A stretch of DNA of 40,046 bases, from positions 1 through 40,046 of the forward strand of contig CAIPDP010000160.1 in assembly GCA_903863845.1 (NCBI GenBank). Reading direction: 5' to 3'. The notes under the pieces were generated by a model that had not been told where the DNA came from, searched no databases, and saw only the letters and a program-made list of their open reading frames with translations. Shown here piece after piece: positions 34,756 to 40,046 of the stretch; the stretch's first letter is position 1, and the number at the start of each line of letters is the position of its first letter. The position numbers and the translations under genes are program-made. The DNA comes from an uncultured Mucilaginibacter sp. (GTDB taxonomy: Bacteria; Bacteroidota; Bacteroidia; Sphingobacteriales; Sphingobacteriaceae).

Positions 34756-35166
34756 ATGAAGAATATCAAATATTTACTGGCAGGTGTCGTTTTTGGCATT
34801 ATCCTCATTAAATCGCAGGTTGTTTCCTGGTTCAGGATTCAAGAGATGTTCAGGCTGCAGGCTTTTCATATGTATGGAATTATTGGCAGCGCCATTTTTG
34901 TTGGCATGATATCCATCCTGATCATTAAACGCTTCAAAATAAAATCCATTTCCGGCGAACCAATAGTTATTCCCCAAAAGCAATTCAGCTGGGGCAATAT
35001 TATAGGGGGACTCATTTTCGGCCTTGGTTGGGCCATTACCGGTGCTTGTCCGGGTCCGCTTTATGCGCTGTTTGGCAGTGGTATCTGGGTTATTGGCATT
35101 ACGCTGCTTAGCGCCATCTTCGGTGTCTGGGTTTATGGTTTGGTGCAGGATAAGTTGCCGCATTGA
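34756..35166 (+). CDS. YeeE/YedE-type partner subunit (DUF6691-like)
   Basis: A 136-residue membrane protein with about four helices. The signature GWAITGACPGPLYALFGSG contains the equivalent cysteine in a GACPGP context. It starts three bases after the first subunit stop, so both are surely co-translated and likely form one transporter. DUF6691 is my best family label. Confidence 0.85.
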   Translation: MKNIKYLLAGVVFGIILIKSQVVSWFRIQEMFRLQAFHMYGIIGSAIFVGMISILIIKRFKIKSISGEPIVIPQKQFSWGNIIGGLIFGLGWAITGACPGPLYALFGSGIWVIGITLLSAIFGVWVYGLVQDKLPH

Positions 35167-35459
35167 GGTTGTCATTGGGCATTGGGCATTTGGCATTAGG
35201 CATTAGTCAATTGGCATTGGTTGGCGAATTTTTATTGGTTGAAATGTTGGAACGTTGAAAGGTTGTAATGTTGGAAAGTTGAGAGGTTTTGATGTTATTG
35301 ATGCCATAATTGTTTAATGCCTTTTTTTGGAATCACAGATTTAGGATGATTTTGGTGATTGAACAGATTTTTATAGGCTTTTAGCAATGACCCAATGACA
35401 GCGCAGCGAAATGACCCAATGACCCAATGACGCGCAGCAAATGCCCAATGACTAAGTAG
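35167..35459. repeat. Repeat-filled intergenic region
   Basis: The 356-base gap to the next start (35523) is mostly low-complexity: GTCATTGGGCATTGGGCATT (35170-35218), GTTGGAACGTTGAAAGGTTG words (35240-35290), a GATTTTGGTGATTGAACAG stretch, and ATGACCCAATGACCCAATGA words (35385-35455). No gene or terminator was found. Confidence 0.75.
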
Positions 35460-35522
35460 GTGGAAATGTTGAAAACCTACGAGGTTTATGCCATTGCTAA
35501 AACCCTATTTTCGCAGGCAACG

Positions 35523-36083
35523 ATGAGAACCTACCGCACAATTTATTTTTTGCCGCTGATGGCGGCTGTTTGTTTAGTTTTTTCCTGTAAATCGCCGCAG
35601 CCTGATGCGGCGCTAAAGCGTAAGGCTGATAGCCTTGAGGCCCAGCTCAAATTTGCCAAACTGGCGCAGCAGCAGGCGCAACATACGGCTGATAGTGCAT
35701 TGCGTGCACAGCACCTTAAAGATAGTTTGGCAAAAATTGCGGCTGCCGAACCTAAAGCGGCTCCAAAAGCAGAACCGCATTACGGGCCATGCCCGGTATT
35801 GGTAAAAGCCAGCTACCTGACCGGTGGCGGTGCTAATAAAGCAATTATAGTTTCGTTAAAAAATACCTCAAAAAAGAAGATAGACGCCGTTAAGCTGACC
35901 TGGACCGTGTATAACCATGCGGGAAAATCTATTGGTAGTTCAGGCGGAATGGCTAAGAAGAGCCTGGCGAAAGGTCGCGCAGGCTCGTATTCATGGTCTG
36001 TTAATGCGCCTAATGGTACCAAAGCAAAAGCTGCTGTGGCTTATGTGCATTTTGCTGATGGGACGGTTTGGGCGACGAAGTAG
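35523..36083 (+). CDS. Small lipoprotein of unknown function
   Basis: A 186-residue predicted lipoprotein. The signal peptide ends in a lipobox (VCLVFSC, Cys near residue 22). A charged Ala/Lys/Gln coiled region (about 30-80) follows, then a beta-rich domain (about 90-186) with ILVSLKNTSKKKIDAVKLTW-like strands that resembles an Ig-like or FxLYD fold. The ATG at 35523 is chosen because a GTG at 35460 would precede the signal peptide with 21 residues from repeat-like DNA. Family not recognised. The stop codon overlaps the first base of a GGACACGATTT repeat. Confidence 0.75.
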   Translation: MRTYRTIYFLPLMAAVCLVFSCKSPQPDAALKRKADSLEAQLKFAKLAQQQAQHTADSALRAQHLKDSLAKIAAAEPKAAPKAEPHYGPCPVLVKASYLTGGGANKAIIVSLKNTSKKKIDAVKLTWTVYNHAGKSIGSSGGMAKKSLAKGRAGSYSWSVNAPNGTKAKAAVAYVHFADGTVWATK

Positions 36084-36256
36084 GACACGATTTTTGGATT
36101 TCTTTAGATAGTCAGGGTTTCTATTTCGCTCAATAAAATTGTCATTGTACGATAAAAGGTGTTGTATAGCAATTTGGCCTATTGGCAATTAGTATCGAAC
36201 GATGAAAATCGAAATCTGGATATTGAAAAAAATTATTAGTTAGCATTCGCATTTTT
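36084..36256. other. Intergenic region after the lipoprotein
   Basis: It begins with a GGACACGATTTTTGGATTTC repeat (36083-36102) placed directly at the lipoprotein stop codon. The rest shows no gene, terminator or promoter. Confidence 0.5.
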
Positions 36257-36438
36257 GTCTTTGCGAGGAGCCCAATGGGTTTGGGCTTTGGGGCGACGTG
36301 GCAATCGCAAGGAATGCCTTTAGATTCGATTACCTAAGGCTGGATAGCATTTTCCCTTCAATAAACAAACCCGATGCCGTCCTTCTTGCGATTGCTTTGT
36401 CGCGGCCGGATGCACAGGCCAACCCAGCTCCTCGCAAT
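36257..36438. repeat. REP-like imperfect palindrome split by the insertion sequence
   Basis: The left arm (36257-36309) starts GTCTTTGCGAGGAGC. The right arm (36388-36438, continued at 37518-37522) ends GCTCCTCGCAAT-GAC, so the ends pair 14 of 15 bases. The inner parts GACGTGGCAATCGC and GCGATTGCTTTGTC also pair. The insertion sequence is inside the right arm. Confidence 0.8.
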
Positions 36439-37512
36439 TGTAAAGGTTAGATAATTCGGTAACAGAATTAGCTTTGATAAGCTAATTTAAAAGATTTATG
36501 CGAATAAACACAAACGACCTAACATTAAAGCGGAATTACTTACAGACCTATCGCTTACTGATCAAGGAGTATGAACTGGTAAAGGCGGGAGCACACCCAA
36601 GTTTCAAGTTGGCCAAACATTTCTATGAAGCCTATCATACCGACCGAAGGAGTTTCCTTAAGTATTACAACCGCTATAAGCAATCCGGCAGTGAGGAAGA
36701 TCTGCTGCCAGGCAGGCGTGGACCGAAATATAAGACACGACGGCCATCGTTACAAAACGAACAACTTGTATTGGAAATGCGTCAGTTGGGTTGCAATAAG
36801 TTTGAAATCGCCAGTCAGCTTAAACAGAAATCAGATAACTTTAACCCATCGCCTTCGGGTGTTTATAACATACTGAAGCGTTATAACCGGAACCGTTTAA
36901 AACCGGCAGATAAGGAAGTTAAACGCAAGATTATTAAAGAGCGTATGGGTCAATTAGGGCATATCGATTGTCATCACCTAAGTCAAACCATTATTCGGGG
37001 ACAGCACCGAAAGCTTTACCTCCTTTGTGTTATCGATGATTATTCCCGCCTGGCATGGGCAGAGGTAATGGAAGACATCACAGCGCTAACTACGATGTTT
37101 ACCGCTATGCGCTGTATGCAGATGCTCAAACAGAAATTCGGCATACAGTTCGAGGAAATAATAGCCGATAACGGCTCGGAATTCGGTACTTCTACCAGCC
37201 AGCAGAAGCGTAACCATCCTTTCGAGCGAATGCTGATAGAAACAGGTATTAAACGAAGATATATGCAGCCATACAGGCCGCAAACCAATGGAAAGGTAGA
37301 ACGATTCTGGCGGACCCTAAAAGAAGATATTGTTGAAGAAACCGACTTTGAAACCCTTGAAGAGCTCGAAAACGAGTTATTACAATACCTGGTTTACTAT
37401 AACTGGGAAAGACCGCACCAGGGTATCAATGGGAAAAAACCTATAGAAATGATCACCCTAAACAACAAAAAATAAAATGCCTATTTTGTCATCGAATTAC
37501 CTAACCCTTACA
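36439..37512 (+). mobile_element. Complete IS481-family insertion sequence (1074 bp)
   Basis: Terminal inverted repeats are 36439-36468 and 37483-37512, matching at 25 of 30 positions and beginning TGTAA at both ends. The 5-bp sequence GCAAT flanks the element on both sides (36434-36438 and 37513-37517), a target site duplication. One transposase gene fills the element. Intact ends and gene suggest a recent, possibly active insertion. Confidence 0.92.
36498..37475 (+). CDS. IS481-family DDE transposase
   Basis: A 325-residue transposase. The N-terminal part (about 20-145) holds helix-turn-helix segments, and the integrase (rve) core follows. The DDE triad is seen in LGHIDCHHL, IIADNGSEFG and NGKVERFWRTLKED, and an HPFERM insert and late NWERPHQGINGKKP motif fit the family. 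It cuts and joins the element ends. The ATG at 36498 lies 59 bases from the left end, and the stop is inside the element just before the right inverted repeat. No frameshift is seen. Confidence 0.93.
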   Translation: MRINTNDLTLKRNYLQTYRLLIKEYELVKAGAHPSFKLAKHFYEAYHTDRRSFLKYYNRYKQSGSEEDLLPGRRGPKYKTRRPSLQNEQLVLEMRQLGCNKFEIASQLKQKSDNFNPSPSGVYNILKRYNRNRLKPADKEVKRKIIKERMGQLGHIDCHHLSQTIIRGQHRKLYLLCVIDDYSRLAWAEVMEDITALTTMFTAMRCMQMLKQKFGIQFEEIIADNGSEFGTSTSQQKRNHPFERMLIETGIKRRYMQPYRPQTNGKVERFWRTLKEDIVEETDFETLEELENELLQYLVYYNWERPHQGINGKKPIEMITLNNKK

Positions 37513-37594
37513 GCAATGACAATTCTTTCATTTATTCCTAGTGATTGCTTTGTTCCGGCTGGATGAGCAGACCAACGCGGCTCCGCGCTATGAC
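37513..37594. repeat. Second REP-like unit right of the insertion sequence
   Basis: After the target duplication, 37541-37594 (GTGATTGCTTTGTTCCGGCT...) is a diverged direct copy of the split right arm at 36388-36438. It shares GATTGCTTTGT, GGATG, CCAAC and GCTCC, and ends in CTATGAC. Confidence 0.7.
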
Positions 37595-37685
37595 TGGTTT
37601 TTTGGGTGGGTACAAGTACTATCTTAATTCCCTATAACCAAAATCAGCGTCATCAAATAAATCATCTAAGAATCAGCGGTTATTA

Positions 37686-37790
37686 TTGCGTTAGTGATGG
37701 AAGCGGATACCGGCCCTGCGCCTAATGCCTGAGGGCGTATGAGTGTACAGCACGGGCCCCGCTTTTATCAGCGGGGCAACGCCCGGGGTT
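37686..37790. other. GC-rich structured intergenic element
   Basis: A GC-rich stretch in an AT-rich gap. CCCCGC (37757-37762) and GCGGGG (37771-37776) form a hairpin with loop TTTTATCA, enclosed by GGGC (37754-37757) and GCCC (37781-37784). To its left, GCGCC and GGCGT flank TAATGCCTGAG. It is neither protein-coding nor tRNA-like. It resembles structured repeats seen in sphingobacterial and flavobacterial genomes, from memory. The rest of 37595-37842 shows nothing else. Confidence 0.5.
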
Positions 37791-37842
37791 GAATATTGAA
37801 CACCGAATATCGAACAAAGTATAAATTAAAGCCCACAAAAAT

Positions 37843-37866
37843 GCCCGGGAAATTACTCACCCGGGC
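37843..37866 (-). terminator. Terminator hairpin after atpC
   Basis: GCCCGGG and CCCGGGC form a perfect 7-bp stem over a ten-base loop. On the minus strand ATTTTTG follows, and on the plus strand TTTGTTT follows, so it can work in both directions. It lies 25 bases after the atpC stop. Confidence 0.8.
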
Positions 37867-37890
37867 TTTGTTTATTTAATGCTTTAGTAT

Positions 37891-38142
37891 TTACTCCGGT
37901 ATAAAAATACCTTCTGCCAATACTACCACATGGTTATTTAAATTTTCAACTACACCGCCCTTAATGAAGAATACTTCTTCTTTTCCGGTACCACGTACGG
38001 TTACTTTGCCGTCTTCGAGGGTAGAGATGATCGGCGCGTGGTTGTTCAGTATCTCGAAGCCGCCCATAGTGCCGGGCAGACTGATCGAGTTTACCTCGCC
38101 TTCGTAAATCTTTTTATCGGGAGTCAGTATTTCTAGAGTCAT
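37891..38142 (-). CDS. atpC: F1 ATP synthase epsilon subunit
   Basis: An 83-residue epsilon subunit. The N-terminal beta-sandwich is typical (LEILTPDKKIYEGEVNSISL, GGFEILNNHAPIISTL). The C-terminal helical hairpin of E. coli epsilon (about 138 residues) is absent, the short form common in Bacteroidota, so the helix-based ATPase inhibition is unlikely. It lies 78 bases downstream of atpD and upstream of a hairpin terminator. Confidence 0.95.
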   Translation of the reverse strand: MTLEILTPDKKIYEGEVNSISLPGTMGGFEILNNHAPIISTLEDGKVTVRGTGKEEVFFIKGGVVENLNNHVVVLAEGIFIPE

Positions 38143-38220
38143 TAGTCTTGAGTCTTGAGTCTGAAGTCTTTAGTTTCCGGTCATCGGCTGATGACTTTGG
38201 ACTAAGGGCTTAAGACTATT
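38143..38220. repeat. Repeat spacer between atpD and atpC
   Basis: The plus strand reads GAGTCTTGAGTCTGAAGTC and GGACTAAGGGCTTAAGAC-type words. It contains no terminator, so atpD and atpC are probably co-transcribed. Confidence 0.6.
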
Positions 38221-39741
<1,521 letters not shown>

Positions 39742-39798
39742 TTAAAAGAATTTGTAAATCAAATTTTATCTTTAAAAAGATGCTCTTCTTTCGAGCCG

Positions 39799-39829
39799 CA
39801 AAGCTAAGATTATTTAATAAATATTTAAA
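39799..39829 (-). promoter_or_regulatory. Predicted atpDC promoter
   Basis: TAGCTTTG (39799-39806, minus strand) is a perfect -7 element. TTTA (39826-39829), three of four to TTTG, lies 19 bases upstream. The leader would be about 65 bases. Confidence 0.5.
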
Positions 39830-39869
39830 GCTGGTGTTGAAATATTTTTTGGTAGATGTTTGTGCGGAG

Positions 39870-39908
39870 GACATAGTCGATAGTCCATAGTCCATAGTCC
39901 ATAGTCTG
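39870..39908. repeat. ATAGTCCATAGTCC tandem repeat
   Basis: Four to five copies of CATAGTCSATAGTC-type words lie upstream of atpD, the reverse complement of the family at 4000-4166. The IS3-like element begins right after. Confidence 0.7.
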
Positions 39909-39911
39909 TCT

Positions 39912-40046
39912 TGTCCTAAAATAGGTTTACACAAAGTAAACGAAAATGAAAGGACAAAAAGTAAAGAAAGAGCACTTTGCTGCGGCGATTTTTAATGAGC
40001 CGTTCAAGCGAAAAGTATGTGATGAATATTTGCGTACAGGGGTGTC
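39912..40046 (+). mobile_element. Left end of a probable IS3-type element, cut by the window edge
   Basis: TGTCCTAAAATAGG at 39912 looks like a TG-starting terminal repeat, followed by GTTTACACAAAGTAAAC (able to pair) and 34 bases later by a transposase-like start codon. The other end is outside the window, so family and limits cannot be proven. Confidence 0.4.
39946..40046 (+). CDS. Partial transposase OrfA-like protein (5' end only)
   Basis: Thirty-three codons, open at the window edge. It begins MKGQKVKKEHFAAAIFNEPF and continues with KRKVCDEYLRTG. This resembles the start of helix-turn-helix OrfA proteins of IS3-like elements. Only the beginning is visible, so the identification is tentative. 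Confidence 0.5.
   Translation, partial: MKGQKVKKEHFAAAIFNEPFKRKVCDEYLRTGV

Noticed and set aside
35460..35522. GTG start for the small lipoprotein
   Set aside because: It places 21 residues before the signal peptide and begins at a repeat boundary; the ATG at 35523 gives a clean lipobox.
37686..37790. tRNA gene
   Set aside because: No cloverleaf, no TTC-like loop and no acceptor end could be built.

Overview
The window looks like chromosomal DNA of a Bacteroidota bacterium of the family Sphingobacteriaceae, most probably Mucilaginibacter or Pedobacter. This is inferred from protein style, moderate GC, Bacteroidota-type promoters (TTTG, about 19-21 bases, TAnnTTTG), a fused HemC-HemD, DUF6377 and DUF4160/DUF2442 proteins, and many short low-complexity intergenic repeats. 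No rRNA, tRNA or CRISPR array was seen.

Left part (252-9490, mostly + strand): a haem (tetrapyrrole) gene cluster. It holds a hemC-hemD fusion, hemB, hemL, hemE and a hemJ-type oxidase. A histidine kinase, an OmpR-type response regulator and a small TPR-like membrane protein sit between hemL and hemE, and a surface lipoprotein gene lies antisense between hemCD and hemB. Next come a DUF4160/DUF2442 pair with its own promoter, a secreted GH36 alpha-galactosidase (both - strand), an ECF sigma factor with an overlapping membrane-anchored partner and an outer-membrane beta-barrel protein, and an ABC ATPase.

Middle part (15981-22494): a sucrose/alpha-glucan locus. A LacI-family regulator and a membrane protein are read leftward. 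Reading rightward are a short DUF6377 regulator-like protein, an SLC45-like MFS sugar transporter and an amylosucrase (GH13_4). A perfect 18-bp LacI-type operator overlaps a predicted promoter in the divergent region, followed by a large leader hairpin. The DUF6377 gene ends at a strong terminator, so transporter and amylosucrase form a second unit. The simplest reading is sucrose uptake, polymerisation of the glucose half to alpha-1,4-glucan, and release of fructose.

Right-middle part (22642-33606, - strand): a branched-chain amino acid biosynthesis array in the order ilvD, ilvB, ilvN, a SAM methyltransferase, ilvC, leuC, leuD, leuB, leuA. Most spacers, notably those of 76-200 bp, are filled by a small vocabulary of short tandem words and TCCCGA...TCGGGA hairpins. 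A 19-codon reading frame rich in Leu, Ile and Val codons lies upstream of ilvD and may be a leader peptide.

Right end (33607-40046): a YeeE/YedE-type sulphur transporter pair, a small lipoprotein, a complete IS481-family insertion sequence with 30-bp inverted repeats and a 5-bp target duplication inside a REP-like palindrome, a GC-rich structured intergenic element, atpC and atpD (F1 epsilon and beta), and the start of what looks like an IS3-type element cut by the window edge.
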